This document shows, piece after piece, positions 51,748 through 60,704 of a DNA stretch of 64,000 nucleotides. The position numbers were made by a program, and so were the translations under genes. Each line of letters starts with the position of its first letter. Within the stretch, counting starts at the first letter, position 1. Below the pieces are notes generated by a model. It made no database searches. It was not told the DNA's origin and saw nothing but the letters and a program-made list of their open reading frames with translations. This stretch comes from an uncultured Acetatifactor sp. (GTDB lineage Bacteria > Bacillota > Clostridia > Lachnospirales > Lachnospiraceae): positions 64,111-128,110 of the forward strand of contig CAJTPN010000006.1 in the NCBI GenBank assembly GCA_910578185.1, written 5' to 3'.

Positions 51748-53004
51748 CTAAATCCGTATGGTCCGCTTCCAGACCCGCCCGGAAGAAGTTCGCAGCTCTC
51801 CAAACCCAAGATCTTCCACTTCAACCACCAGACAGTCTTCCTCTTCCAGAAAGAGATGGATGCGCAGTCTGGCAATCGTCCCCGGGAAATTCTCAAGCAA
51901 AATCTTTTCCTGCCTGACGTCCTTTCCCATCAGCGGATTTACCGTCAATGTCAGTTCATTGCCCTCCTGTATGTAAAAGTCCGCCGTCTGTCTGGCCTCA
52001 TACCAGTTGACGCCGGCGCCCAACAATAAACAGTAAGTATTTTCTCCACGATGCAGCACTTCCATACCAATATTTGACTTCAGCTTGTCCTTGCCAAGGA
52101 ATACATGGTTCTTACCTGCTTCGCACGGCTCCAATCTTTCCTGCATTCCGCAGCATGCGCCCTTGCCAAACAGATTATTCCCCTGAAACACACGCCTTCC
52201 CTGACAGAGGCTGCGCAGAGAACCGCTCATCCAATCTCCTGCAAATCCATCTCCCACAAGATATATACTTCTGATCCTGCCGTCCTTGCATTCCTTTTCC
52301 ACAATCCGGCCAAAGGCCCTGTCCCTCTCCCGGGCGTCACAGACATCCTCTCCGGGAAACGCTTCGTACTCCTTTGTCTCAATAAAAACCGCTATGGGCA
52401 CAGTTCGCCTGTTACATTCCATCCGATACACCCGGATGGTGTCCCCCCTATAGTCAAACAATACAGACATGTAGACCCACAGCTCCTCCGGCTGACGCAG
52501 CATATAACTGTAGTAGCTCTCCCCATGGCTCTGGAACATAACCCTGTCCCTCTTCAAATGGATACTGTCAACCATATCATATAAAACTTCCAGTGTCCTT
52601 CTGTCAAGTACGGGACAGGTAATCATCAGCGCGGCGAATTTATCCGGCTGCCCCACCTGGGCCAACAGTCCCAGACTCTTTTTAAAAAACAAAGCCAGGA
52701 GAGATACAGGGTCATAGCTCTCTCCCTCTATGACCACCAATTCGCCGTCCAGCGCCAGCTCCCAGAGATTTTCAACCAGGATCCCCTCCTGCTCACTTGC
52801 CTGCCGAAGCGCCTCCCTGCCATAATGCCATTGATTCGTTCCAATCCGTTTACACAATACCGCAGGAATATTGTAAGCCTCCGAACCGGCTACCTGGGAG
52901 ATCGTCTCCACATTTCCGCCCGCCGACAAGGCATAGCTGATCTGGCAATATTTGTTTCCCATGTCATATCCCACAATTAATTTACTGCCGTTTAAAAAGC
53001 CCAT
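51748..53004 (-). CDS. DUF5716-like protein with actin/Hsp70-type ATPase fold
   Basis: 418 residues. The N-terminus LIVGYDMGNKYCQISYAL is the phosphate-1 loop of the actin/Hsp70 fold (D-x-G-N-x). A second glycine-rich motif (about residue 250, IYLVGDGFAGDW) corresponds to the adenosine loop, and a third (LLLGAGVNW) lies further on. The C-terminal 80 residues form a beta-rich domain. I recognise it as DUF5716, which in Lachnospiraceae is regularly paired with DUF5717, encoded 28 nt upstream. The biochemical function is unknown; a chaperone-like or filament-forming ATPase is plausible. Confidence 0.75.
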   Translation of the reverse strand: MGFLNGSKLIVGYDMGNKYCQISYALSAGGNVETISQVAGSEAYNIPAVLCKRIGTNQWHYGREALRQASEQEGILVENLWELALDGELVVIEGESYDPVSLLALFFKKSLGLLAQVGQPDKFAALMITCPVLDRRTLEVLYDMVDSIHLKRDRVMFQSHGESYYSYMLRQPEELWVYMSVLFDYRGDTIRVYRMECNRRTVPIAVFIETKEYEAFPGEDVCDARERDRAFGRIVEKECKDGRIRSIYLVGDGFAGDWMSGSLRSLCQGRRVFQGNNLFGKGACCGMQERLEPCEAGKNHVFLGKDKLKSNIGMEVLHRGENTYCLLLGAGVNWYEARQTADFYIQEGNELTLTVNPLMGKDVRQEKILLENFPGTIARLRIHLFLEEEDCLVVEVEDLGFGELRTSSGRVWKRTIRI

Positions 53005-53032
53005 GCCGCCCCCTACGCTTTTTCAAAAAGCT

Positions 53033-56000
53033 TTATTTCAATTCAAATAATCGACCGTTCAGGAAATCCTTTCTGTAATATTCCTCCAAGAGATCGTCCA
53101 TTGCGCTGTATTCCTGGAGCGACTTATGGATCACAATATCGTTGATCAGCCGATATCTGCTGTCCTCACCCACATCGTCCCCGCCGCCCTCCAGCGTTCC
53201 GCTCTCCGTGAGCTGTTCCTCCCCGTCCCATTCTTCGGTGATGTAATACTGAAGACTCTCCCCAAAAAACAGCACAAACTCTTTAAAAAACACACCTGCA
53301 AACGCTTCTTTCATGGATTCCGTCATATACCCCTCCGGCTGTCCCTCTTGCCCCGGTATCACATAATGAACACGGGCTTTTGCCCGGGGACTGGTGCGGT
53401 ATTCCAGAATGGTCTTGTCCGCCAGTTCCTCCGAAACCAAGGAGCATTTTCCATATTTCTTAAAGAATTCCAATCTGACCCCCTCGTTGATCAGATCTGT
53501 CAGGAAAGCTTCCAGCATGGCGTCCCTTACCGCCTCGCCGGCCTCGTCCGCTTCGCTCTTTACTTCCAGTTCATATTTTGAATAAGCAAGCTTACAGATC
53601 TTCTGCACAGGCTCTCCGCTCAAATACATCCGCTCTATCTCACGAAAAACCTCTTTCTCCGTCACACGCTCCCTCACAAAATAGTCATAGGCACATTGAG
53701 CGAGAAATGCCTTCTCCAGCTGAGAGTTGGCCCCCATATCAATGTGATAACGGAAAATCTCCATTGTCTCCCCCACATAAGCGCCTGAATACAGCATCTG
53801 TATCAGAATCCTTTCACAAAGCGCCCCACAGTTCACGCCGAAAGACCGAGCCGTTTTCCAGATATCACGTAAATTTTTCACCATTCCCCGGTAATGCATG
53901 GCAAGATACGCCAGTGTTGTGCTGTCATATTGCCCTTTCCGAAACGCATATGCCGCCGCAGCCGTCAACACGGGATTTTCTGACATGCCCCATTGCTCCA
54001 TCAAAGGTCCCAGCAGCTGTAATACCACTTTGGCGTCAACCGAATATGCTCCATAGACTTCCAGCCATTTCCCTGCCAGATCATACCTCCCGCAAACGGC
54101 CATATATTGAAACACAATCCCCCGCTGTTTTGCCGTCAGCCCCCGGGACGGAATCTCCTCCAGGTACTGTCCCATAGCCCGCAGATCATTTTGGCCATGA
54201 TAATACTCCAAAATATGTAAATACAGCTCTGCTCTGATTTTGGGATCCGCGCTTTCGGACGCAGCAACCCTTAATTTCCTCTCTATTCCCCCTGATAATT
54301 CTTTTTTATACACGCAATTATTATCACACAGGTAAAAATCCAGTTCGGGATTATGAAATTCCAGCGGCAGCAGCCATCGCAGAAATCTGCCTGGAATCAT
54401 CAGCTTTTCAATGGTATACTCCACATTTGTCATATACCGGTTCCTTCTGGCATCCTCAAAGACAATGGTATACTTACTGCCGTACAGCGCCACCCAGGTA
54501 CTTTTATCGGTCAAAACATACTCTGAAGGCCGCAGATTTCCCGGCTGGTATACATATACCTTTTGTATTCTCCCGTCTGTCACCCTGATAAAATGGGCAA
54601 ACAACAGCCTGGAAAAAGGCCCCGCCGTCTTTTCATCCAACATATCCTGTCGCAGCAGCTTCTGATATAAATTCGCCAGGTATTTATTAATATGTCCCTT
54701 TTTGATCTGTTCTATTATAAACTGTTCCATCCGCGGCCTGTAGGCATGATAGGTTTCTCCCAGCTGAACCCGGTGTCGAAGCAGATAATCGTACAGATAG
54801 GATGTTCTGACATAATCCATACGGCTTTGATAGGAAAAATACATGATCACAGTCTTGGGGATTTCTACTGCTTCCATGGAAGCTTTCTCATCCAAATCCA
54901 AAGACAGCATATAATATTCATACAAGTTTGTGATCCGAAGCTGTGCTTCCACGCCTGCCTGATACCAGCCAAAATAACGGCTTCCGGCCTTTCCTCTCTT
55001 AATCAAAAGGGTACAAAGCTCCTGGAGAAGGCGCTTTTTTTCCATGGAATTACCCCGATCCGGCTTCTCGTATAACGCTGCCAGAAGTCTGCAGAGCACT
55101 TCGGAAGCTTCTTTTGACCTGCCCGCCAGACCGCCTACCAGTTCTTCCACTTCCCGTCTCAACGCCCCCTGTTTGACGCCGTAATACAGTACCTGCTGTT
55201 CAAACCTTCCCAGCTTTCGCAACAAAGAAGGATTGCCGTTCAGCAAAATCACCGCCTCTATATAAAGTACCGGGCTGATACACCCCATTGCAAAGAGCTC
55301 TTCCAAAAATCCCCATCGTTCCCTGTCGGATCTCTGATAGGTTTCGGACAAATATAATAACAGCCATGCCACTCTCCAGTTGGAAATATCCCGTTGATAA
55401 ATGCGCTCCACCCTTCCCGCCACCTGAACGATATAATCCGCATCCCCCCGCAGCAGAGTTGTCAAATACAGATAGTAGGCAAGCAGCACATCCTCCGGAG
55501 GCCTTTTTTCAAATAAATCGGATACATAATCCAATATCCAGCCGGCTTCATGCAGACGCTTCTCCGTGATCAAAAGCTGTGCCTGGAACAGTCTCGCCCC
55601 AATGTCTTCTTCATCCATTGCCACCATTCCCTCCACCAGCCTGCCTGTTTCTTTCAGCCATGCGGATGTTTCAATCTTTTTCAACCGGAACGCCTCATAA
55701 AGTTTCATCAGCTGAATGGTATACTGCTTTTCCGACAAGAGCTGGCTGCCCGGAATTCCAGCCGAAACCAACCTGATCTCCACAGAAATCGCCAGTTCGC
55801 CATAGGGATGACGCAAGATGATACGTCCGAAACGACGCCCCCTTCGGCAAAGATTCATATCAAAAAATACAGGAAGCACACATCGGTTCCCCAGAAAATC
55901 ATCATCTGTAAGCGCTTCCTTTTCCGTAAACAGGAATTCACCCTGACATTCCACTGCAAGCCGCGTATAACCCCATCCGTTTCTTACAATATGTACTTCC

Positions 56001-56647
56001 CGCTCCATTACCCCAACGGAAGACCCGATCACATCTGCTTCCACGCAAATATGACTCTCCTCCACAAGGAATTCCACCTTTTGTTTCCTGCCTGTCTGAA
56101 GAAGAAACTCCTCCACATTCTGCTCTCTGCCTTCCACGGCGGAAAGCGCCCTGTAGTCCTCTCCATATTTTGCATCACTTCCCGAAAATACACAGCAAAA
56201 TTCGGGAAGATAAAACATTTTCACAGCCTCCTGCCAATTATTTTTTGCCAGTTCGGCAAATTGAAACAAATTTTTTACCTTGCCTCCGGAGAATTCCGGC
56301 ACGGTATGTTCTACTGACGCAACAAAAGGCAGATAATACTCCCCCCTGTTGCTGATTATATAAAAGCTGCCCTTGACCACATCCCCTTCTTCCAGCGTAT
56401 CCCCGTGAAATCGAAAAAAGATCTCCCTGTCCGTCCCGGAAAACGTATCCGTCATACAGAGCATCCTCCGGTCCGAAGAAATAATCCGACCCTCCGCAAA
56501 TTGACCAGGCAACGCATAAATGTGAAAGGAGCCCTCACATAGCTCCCCTTTTTTCAGGGTTAATTCTATTTTTTCACAAGAAAAATCCAGAGAACCATCC
56601 TCATATTCAAAGTTTCCCTCCAGAATCCGACCGATTATCTTTTGCAT
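53033..56647 (-). CDS. DUF5717-like giant helical-repeat protein
   Basis: 1204 residues, no signal peptide or membrane helix. The first 300 residues are beta-rich with two or three Ig-like sections (KIELTLKKGELCEGSFHIYA, VEREVHIVRNGWGYTRLAVE-like patterns). The remainder is an extended array of TPR/HEAT-like helical hairpins (for example RLFQAQLLITEKRLHEAGWI, YHGQNDLRAMGQYLEEIPSR). The overall pattern fits DUF5717 of Lachnospiraceae. It heads an operon with an actin/Hsp70-like ATPase, a TPR-like protein and a coiled-coil membrane protein, suggesting a large scaffold in a membrane-associated machine. Function unknown. Confidence 0.75.
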   Translation of the reverse strand: MQKIIGRILEGNFEYEDGSLDFSCEKIELTLKKGELCEGSFHIYALPGQFAEGRIISSDRRMLCMTDTFSGTDREIFFRFHGDTLEEGDVVKGSFYIISNRGEYYLPFVASVEHTVPEFSGGKVKNLFQFAELAKNNWQEAVKMFYLPEFCCVFSGSDAKYGEDYRALSAVEGREQNVEEFLLQTGRKQKVEFLVEESHICVEADVIGSSVGVMEREVHIVRNGWGYTRLAVECQGEFLFTEKEALTDDDFLGNRCVLPVFFDMNLCRRGRRFGRIILRHPYGELAISVEIRLVSAGIPGSQLLSEKQYTIQLMKLYEAFRLKKIETSAWLKETGRLVEGMVAMDEEDIGARLFQAQLLITEKRLHEAGWILDYVSDLFEKRPPEDVLLAYYLYLTTLLRGDADYIVQVAGRVERIYQRDISNWRVAWLLLYLSETYQRSDRERWGFLEELFAMGCISPVLYIEAVILLNGNPSLLRKLGRFEQQVLYYGVKQGALRREVEELVGGLAGRSKEASEVLCRLLAALYEKPDRGNSMEKKRLLQELCTLLIKRGKAGSRYFGWYQAGVEAQLRITNLYEYYMLSLDLDEKASMEAVEIPKTVIMYFSYQSRMDYVRTSYLYDYLLRHRVQLGETYHAYRPRMEQFIIEQIKKGHINKYLANLYQKLLRQDMLDEKTAGPFSRLLFAHFIRVTDGRIQKVYVYQPGNLRPSEYVLTDKSTWVALYGSKYTIVFEDARRNRYMTNVEYTIEKLMIPGRFLRWLLPLEFHNPELDFYLCDNNCVYKKELSGGIERKLRVAASESADPKIRAELYLHILEYYHGQNDLRAMGQYLEEIPSRGLTAKQRGIVFQYMAVCGRYDLAGKWLEVYGAYSVDAKVVLQLLGPLMEQWGMSENPVLTAAAAYAFRKGQYDSTTLAYLAMHYRGMVKNLRDIWKTARSFGVNCGALCERILIQMLYSGAYVGETMEIFRYHIDMGANSQLEKAFLAQCAYDYFVRERVTEKEVFREIERMYLSGEPVQKICKLAYSKYELEVKSEADEAGEAVRDAMLEAFLTDLINEGVRLEFFKKYGKCSLVSEELADKTILEYRTSPRAKARVHYVIPGQEGQPEGYMTESMKEAFAGVFFKEFVLFFGESLQYYITEEWDGEEQLTESGTLEGGGDDVGEDSRYRLINDIVIHKSLQEYSAMDDLLEEYYRKDFLNGRLFELK

Positions 56648-56679
56648 TTATGCCTCACCCACTTTTGCCCAAAATAACT

Positions 56680-56720
56680 GCCCTATGACTGATTATACCA
56701 AATCTTCAGCCATAGGGCAA
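56680..56720 (-). promoter_or_regulatory. Promoter of the DUF5717 operon embedded in an inverted repeat
   Basis: Read leftward, TTGCCC (56715-56720) and TATAAT (56692-56697) have a 17-bp spacer. A perfect 8-bp inverted repeat GCCCTATG (56680-56687) / CATAGGGC (56711-56718) frames the -10 box and overlaps the -35 box, as expected for an operator; the same repeat could act as a weak terminator for the leftward ABC genes upstream, which end at 56737. Confidence 0.6.
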
Positions 56721-56736
56721 TACGTTAAAGGCTATG

Positions 56737-57579
56737 CTATTGCATATTCAGTTTCCTGCTGGTCACCATCCATGATATAAAATATAATACAACCGCCATC
56801 AACAGTGTAACAGCAAGGCTAAATACCGTGTGAAAATTCACATAATTACCAACTCCCGAATTCTGCAGAGGAATCATAAGCCACTGACTGACAGATTCTA
56901 TCAGGCTGCGAATTATGGATATTCCAATATAGCAGACAATGGCCATTACCACCCTGTATTTAGTGAAAAGCTGTCCCAGAGAAATTGCGCCAAACAGTAT
57001 AGTCATTGTGACAAACGGAGAAACCAAAATGCCGATCCCCCAAAATACCAGGGTTCCCGTCATATCCCAGCCAAACTCAATATTGAACCAAGCGGGCAGA
57101 TCCAGCAAGTAAGAACGAATCTCCTGCCAGGCACTTGCCATGGTATACCCGTCTGCGCGAAATACGCTTGTAAAGCAGGCGACAACAAACAATATCACGG
57201 ACAAAGTAATCGCAATCATGGTCAATAAAACCCATACGCCGCTGACCAATATCTTGGTGCCCAAAATCTCATGTTTCGTCACCGGCAGCGTATGTAGAAG
57301 ATAACCCTGATCCGTGTACATGGTCTTGTAAAAATGCAAGCTAAGATAAATATAGGTGCCGTATACTACCCCGATCAGCATGACTACATACATTATCATC
57401 ATAAAAACACTGACAATGTCCATCAGATTCACACTATAACGGGCATTTTCCGTATTACTCCACAAAGGGCTCTGAAAGGCAAGCCATCCGAACAGGGTGA
57501 TCAATACCGTCGCGCCCAGCAAAAGACATCCCACTTTATAAGTACTCTTAAACTCATGTTTTATCAATTTTCCTAACAT
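56737..57579 (-). CDS. ABC transporter permease subunit
   Basis: 280 residues with six membrane helices in the usual ABC-2 spacing (LLLGATVLITLFGWLAFQS, IVSVFMMIMYVVMLIGVVYG, LVSGVWVLLTMIAITLSVI, WGIGILVSPFVTMTILFGAI, VVMAIVCYIGISIIRSL, SLAVTLLMAVVLYFISW). The loop YTDQGYLLHTLPVTKHEILG is the conserved 'TDxGYLTxTLP' element found in Clostridial and Bacillus bacitracin/YtrB-like exporter permeases. It overlaps the ATPase gene by 7 nt. Confidence 0.85.
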   Translation of the reverse strand: MLGKLIKHEFKSTYKVGCLLLGATVLITLFGWLAFQSPLWSNTENARYSVNLMDIVSVFMMIMYVVMLIGVVYGTYIYLSLHFYKTMYTDQGYLLHTLPVTKHEILGTKILVSGVWVLLTMIAITLSVILFVVACFTSVFRADGYTMASAWQEIRSYLLDLPAWFNIEFGWDMTGTLVFWGIGILVSPFVTMTILFGAISLGQLFTKYRVVMAIVCYIGISIIRSLIESVSQWLMIPLQNSGVGNYVNFHTVFSLAVTLLMAVVLYFISWMVTSRKLNMQ

Positions 57580-58274
57580 GCAAACACCTCCCTGAAATAA
57601 GCGTCCACAGATTTGCCATGCTGTTCCCTGATATTGTCGACGGAGGTGTAAAGCACCAGATACCCATAGCGCATAAAGATAACCTCATCCAGCACCTGTT
57701 CGATATCTCCGATCAAGTGTGTGGAGATAATTACGGTGGCATTGGGATTATAATTATTGATAATAGTCCTCAGAATATAATCCCTGGCGGCAGGATCCAC
57801 GCCGGCAATCGGCTCATCCAGAATATAGAGATCCGCATTACGGCTCATCACCAGAATCAGCTGTACCTTCTCCTTGGTTCCTTTTGAAAGAATCCCCATC
57901 TTGGAATTCGGATCTATGTTCAAGCTTTGCAACATCGCTATCGCCTTTTCAGGGGAAAAATCCTCATAAAAATCGCAAAAATAATCCAATATATCACTGA
58001 TCTTCTGATTGCCCGCCAGATAAGTCCTGTCCGGCAGATATGCCACATGCGACTTGGTCTCCACCCCAATCTCATATCCGTTGATCCGGATAGTGCCCCG
58101 GGTGGGCGTCAGCAGGCCATTGATCATCTTGATCAATGTGGTCTTGCCGCTTCCGTTTGGCCCTAACAGTCCGATAATCTTTCCCTTCGGCAAAGTAAGG
58201 TTAATGTTGTTTACCGCAATATGCCTTGCGTCATACTCCTTGGTCAGACCCACGATCTCGATCAGCTCACTCAT
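57573..58274 (-). CDS. ABC transporter ATP-binding protein (YtrB-like)
   Basis: 233 residues from the ATG at 58274, where GGGAGG lies 7-8 nt upstream; an in-frame ATG two codons earlier is too close to that site. Walker A is GPNGSGKTT, the signature is weakly conserved (GILSKGTKEKVQL), Walker B is LYILDEPIAGVDP, and the H-loop is ISTHLIGD. The substitution of LSGGQ by LSKGTKEK is typical of YtrB-type ATPases. It overlaps the GntR gene and works with the permease downstream. Confidence 0.92.
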   Translation of the reverse strand: MSELIEIVGLTKEYDARHIAVNNINLTLPKGKIIGLLGPNGSGKTTLIKMINGLLTPTRGTIRINGYEIGVETKSHVAYLPDRTYLAGNQKISDILDYFCDFYEDFSPEKAIAMLQSLNIDPNSKMGILSKGTKEKVQLILVMSRNADLYILDEPIAGVDPAARDYILRTIINNYNPNATVIISTHLIGDIEQVLDEVIFMRYGYLVLYTSVDNIREQHGKSVDAYFREVFAC

Positions 58275-58641
58275 TTCCATACCTCCCTCTCATCGCATCC
58301 AACAGCTTTACAACCTCCTCTTGGGTATAACCCAGTTCCTGCATTCTCTTAAAAAAAGTCTCCATGCACTGTTCCGCCAGGTTTAGTCTTGTCTGCTGTA
58401 TCAGCTCGTTGTCTTCCGTAACCGTCCTTCCGTTGGTCCTCTGTGTAATAATCAGCCCTCTCCGCTCCAATTCCGCAAAAGCCTTCTGCATCGTATTGGG
58501 GGTCACCGCAGCTACGGACGCTAATTCCCTGACACTGGGCAGCTTCCCTCCCGGCGGATAATAGCCGGAGACAATCTGGACTTCCAGTTTCTCAACCAAC
58601 TGGGCGTAAATCGGTCTGTCAGTACCTAAATCCCATGCCAT
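58267..58641 (-). CDS. GntR-family regulator (YtrA type)
   Basis: 124 residues. The GntR winged helix is complete: PIYAQLVEKLEVQIVSG, PPGGKLPSVRELASVAAVTP, NTMQKAFAELERRGLI. The 50-residue helical tail without an effector domain is characteristic of the YtrA subfamily, which represses adjacent ABC exporter operons and responds to cell-wall-active compounds. It is the first gene of the operon, and an imperfect palindrome lies over its promoter. Confidence 0.92.
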   Translation of the reverse strand: MAWDLGTDRPIYAQLVEKLEVQIVSGYYPPGGKLPSVRELASVAAVTPNTMQKAFAELERRGLIITQRTNGRTVTEDNELIQQTRLNLAEQCMETFFKRMQELGYTQEEVVKLLDAMRGRYGNE

Positions 58642-58726
58642 TTCGCTCCTCCTGTCTCATGTTCCGTCTCTTTGACGAACTGTTATCCATTTCGGCAGAT
58701 ATCGTGTTAATAACAGCTCCCATCTA

Positions 58727-58776
58727 TTGTATCATCAACATAGTACAATAATACAATATTTTTATCTGTTCGTCAA
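58727..58776 (-). promoter_or_regulatory. Promoter and operator-like palindrome of the GntR/ABC operon
   Basis: Read leftward, TTGACG (58771-58776) and TATTAT (58748-58753) have a 17-bp spacer. The -10 box lies inside an imperfect palindrome with outer arms TTGTAT and ATACAA (58727-58756), the placement expected for self-repression by the YtrA-type regulator. The leader to the ATG is about 100 nt. Confidence 0.65.
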
Positions 58777-58896
58777 TAAATTTCCGGAACATTTTTATGT
58801 GGAAGTGCACAAACAAATCCCGCAATCATTTTGACATGGCGAAAAGCGGCTGTCTGAACCGATTCCTGCTTCGTCACAGGTCGGTCATGCAGATCC

Positions 58897-59586
58897 TCAC
58901 CCTACTCCATAGTTGGAGTCAACTTTTTCCATCAACTCATCCAGGCAATTTTCAATGTAATTGATACGTTTTGTCAGCACCCTTCTCCAAAGCCTGTCCT
59001 CGTTCCCCTCTATCTGCCCGTAAATCACATCACAGTATTGGCTCTCTAAGCCAAATCTCTCCCTCAACAGGTTGTCTGCATACTTCTTACTACGGTGATT
59101 CCACAGAATCATCTTTACATAATAATTAATGATCTTGCGCAGTCTCAGCAGCTCTTCTTCCTTGCCGCTCCATTGTTCGTCCACTTCCTCCGGCCCTATG
59201 AGCGTCAAAATGAAATTTTCAAAACAATACTTTGTCATCTCCAGAAATAATTCCAGATCCATATCACGAAAAGGGTATCCCTCTTGGTATGTGATACAGG
59301 CTTCTTCCATATAATCAAACAGCCAGTTCAAAAAACGCACGTTTTCATCATCCTGTATTTCCGATAAACCGGAAAGATATCTCTCTGGTTTTCCGCCGCA
59401 TTGAATGGAGACCTTTTTGGCAAGCTCAATAATCCCGCTCAGCCTGGTCTTGTTCTCGTCCGTCCTCTCTCCTTCCGGCAGCCTGACAGTATACTGATCC
59501 ACCACCAGGTCATTCAGCAGACACCTGCCAGTCATCGCCTGACTGAAATCAAGAAGTTCCTTTTTTAGAGTATCTATATCTCCCAT
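58897..59586 (-). CDS. Hypothetical helical protein, nitrilase-locus gene C
   Basis: About 229 residues; the start is uncertain among several ATG codons at 59586-59595 that follow a GAGAGGATGAGG stretch, and it overlaps the end of the upstream gene by about 40 nt. The sequence is almost wholly helical and acidic (LNWLFDYMEEACITYQEGY, LELFLEMTKYCFENFILTL), without membrane segment or signal. No family recognised. Tight overlap with the gene before indicates that the two are made together. Confidence 0.65.
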   Translation of the reverse strand: MGDIDTLKKELLDFSQAMTGRCLLNDLVVDQYTVRLPEGERTDENKTRLSGIIELAKKVSIQCGGKPERYLSGLSEIQDDENVRFLNWLFDYMEEACITYQEGYPFRDMDLELFLEMTKYCFENFILTLIGPEEVDEQWSGKEEELLRLRKIINYYVKMILWNHRSKKYADNLLRERFGLESQYCDVIYGQIEGNEDRLWRRVLTKRINYIENCLDELMEKVDSNYGVG

Positions 59587-60466
59587 CATCCTCATCCTCT
59601 CTGTCCATGCCTGTCTGTCTTCCAAACACTACCCTTTTTTCATGCACATCTTCATAAAAACTGCTTCTGCTGTTTAAACATGCTTTTGTTCTGCTGTAAT
59701 GATAGAAAAGACTCCTGCCCATATCGGCATCATCCACGCCCGGCTTATATGCTTCATTTTTTTGAAGCGCCGACAACATTTTGATACCGTTTTCAACAAC
59801 CGCCCTGTCCAATTCCTTTCTGCTGTATTTTCTCTCCCTGGCAGGAAGATACTTGGCATAATCATACCCCTGGGGAGAAAGTGTTACATACTTATCGTTA
59901 AATTCTCTGACATTAAATAGGCACTTACAGCTTTTTATCGTGTTTTCAACAATATCTACTTCAATTTCCAGGCTGCCGCTGATCTGACAGGGCGTACGAT
60001 ATGGACTCTCATAAAGCAGCCTGACCAATCTATCCAATACGTCATATTTTCTGCTCATCCTGTCGTATGCTTCATGTAGCTTTAACTCCTCCGACTCCTC
60101 CCTGCTCAGGGAAGAAAGTAAGCAAAACTGACTGATGACGGATATTGCGTCGAAATGCTCCTGAAGTCTTCGGACCATGTCATGCTTTGTGTTTTCAATC
60201 AACTCTATCATAATACAGCTCTGCCCTTCATCCCCCATAACGGAGCCGAATATATCCGTAAACGCATGCTCCGCCCGCATGGTTTCCCGAAGCCTGCTGC
60301 GATAGAAACCGACTGACTTCTCTGCATCGTCTAATTGATGATTTTTCTCGCCTGTCCTGATAAATCGCCTTATGTTCTCCTTAAGCTCCTGCAACGCCTC
60401 ATCACATTCCTGAAGTTTTTCATCCCTGTTTATTTTACTGTCTTCTAAAATGCGTAACTGTTCCAT
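59549..60466 (-). CDS. Hypothetical protein with coiled coil and winged-helix-like segment, nitrilase-locus gene B
   Basis: 305 residues, GGAG 6 nt before the ATG. The first 130 residues are coiled-coil-like (ECDEALQELKENIRRFIRTG). At about 140-215 there is a segment with the layout of a winged helix (DRLVRLLYESPYRTPCQISG, VDIVENTIKSCKCLFNVREF, KYVTLSPQGYDYAKYL), with the 'LTPKG'-like wing strand. The C-terminal 80 residues are basic. It could be a regulator or nucleic-acid-binding component; no family recognised. Confidence 0.65.
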   Translation of the reverse strand: MEQLRILEDSKINRDEKLQECDEALQELKENIRRFIRTGEKNHQLDDAEKSVGFYRSRLRETMRAEHAFTDIFGSVMGDEGQSCIMIELIENTKHDMVRRLQEHFDAISVISQFCLLSSLSREESEELKLHEAYDRMSRKYDVLDRLVRLLYESPYRTPCQISGSLEIEVDIVENTIKSCKCLFNVREFNDKYVTLSPQGYDYAKYLPARERKYSRKELDRAVVENGIKMLSALQKNEAYKPGVDDADMGRSLFYHYSRTKACLNSRSSFYEDVHEKRVVFGRQTGMDREDEDDGRYRYSKKGTS

Positions 60467-60499
60467 ATCCGCTCCTATTCCAGTTCCGTCCCTTCTCTT

Positions 60500-60613
60500 C
60501 TACGCCCACTCAGGGGAGATATTCAGTCGTAAATTCATCGACTGATTCTCTCCCTGGCGTTTCCGTTTCGGGACTGTTTTATTTTTCCGCTCCTGCACTT
60601 TCAAGCTCCACAT
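60500..60613 (-). CDS. Possible small basic peptide ORF in front of gene B
   Basis: A 37-codon frame starts MWSLKVQERKNK with GGGAG 5-6 nt upstream and ends 34 nt before the start of gene B. Six Lys and six Arg in 37 residues make it strongly basic. The second half is encoded within the long inverted repeat 60511-60556. It may be a real leader peptide or only part of a dispersed repeat that happens to be open; there is no other support. Confidence 0.3.
   Translation of the reverse strand: MWSLKVQERKNKTVPKRKRQGENQSMNLRLNISPEWA
60511..60556. repeat. 46-bp imperfect inverted repeat
   Basis: CAGGGGAGAtatTCAGTCG and CGACTGAttcTCTCCCTG form two nearly perfect stem blocks around a 9-nt centre. No T tract follows on either strand, so it is unlikely to be a terminator. 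It lies in the 238-nt gap between genes A and B of the nitrilase locus. Confidence 0.6.
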
Positions 60614-60704
60614 ATGATCTCCCTGCCGAAAACGTATTCAATCGTCAACATAACAGTCCGGGAACCTGACCAAACTGTTATATACTGTCTTCATGAAACG
60701 CATC

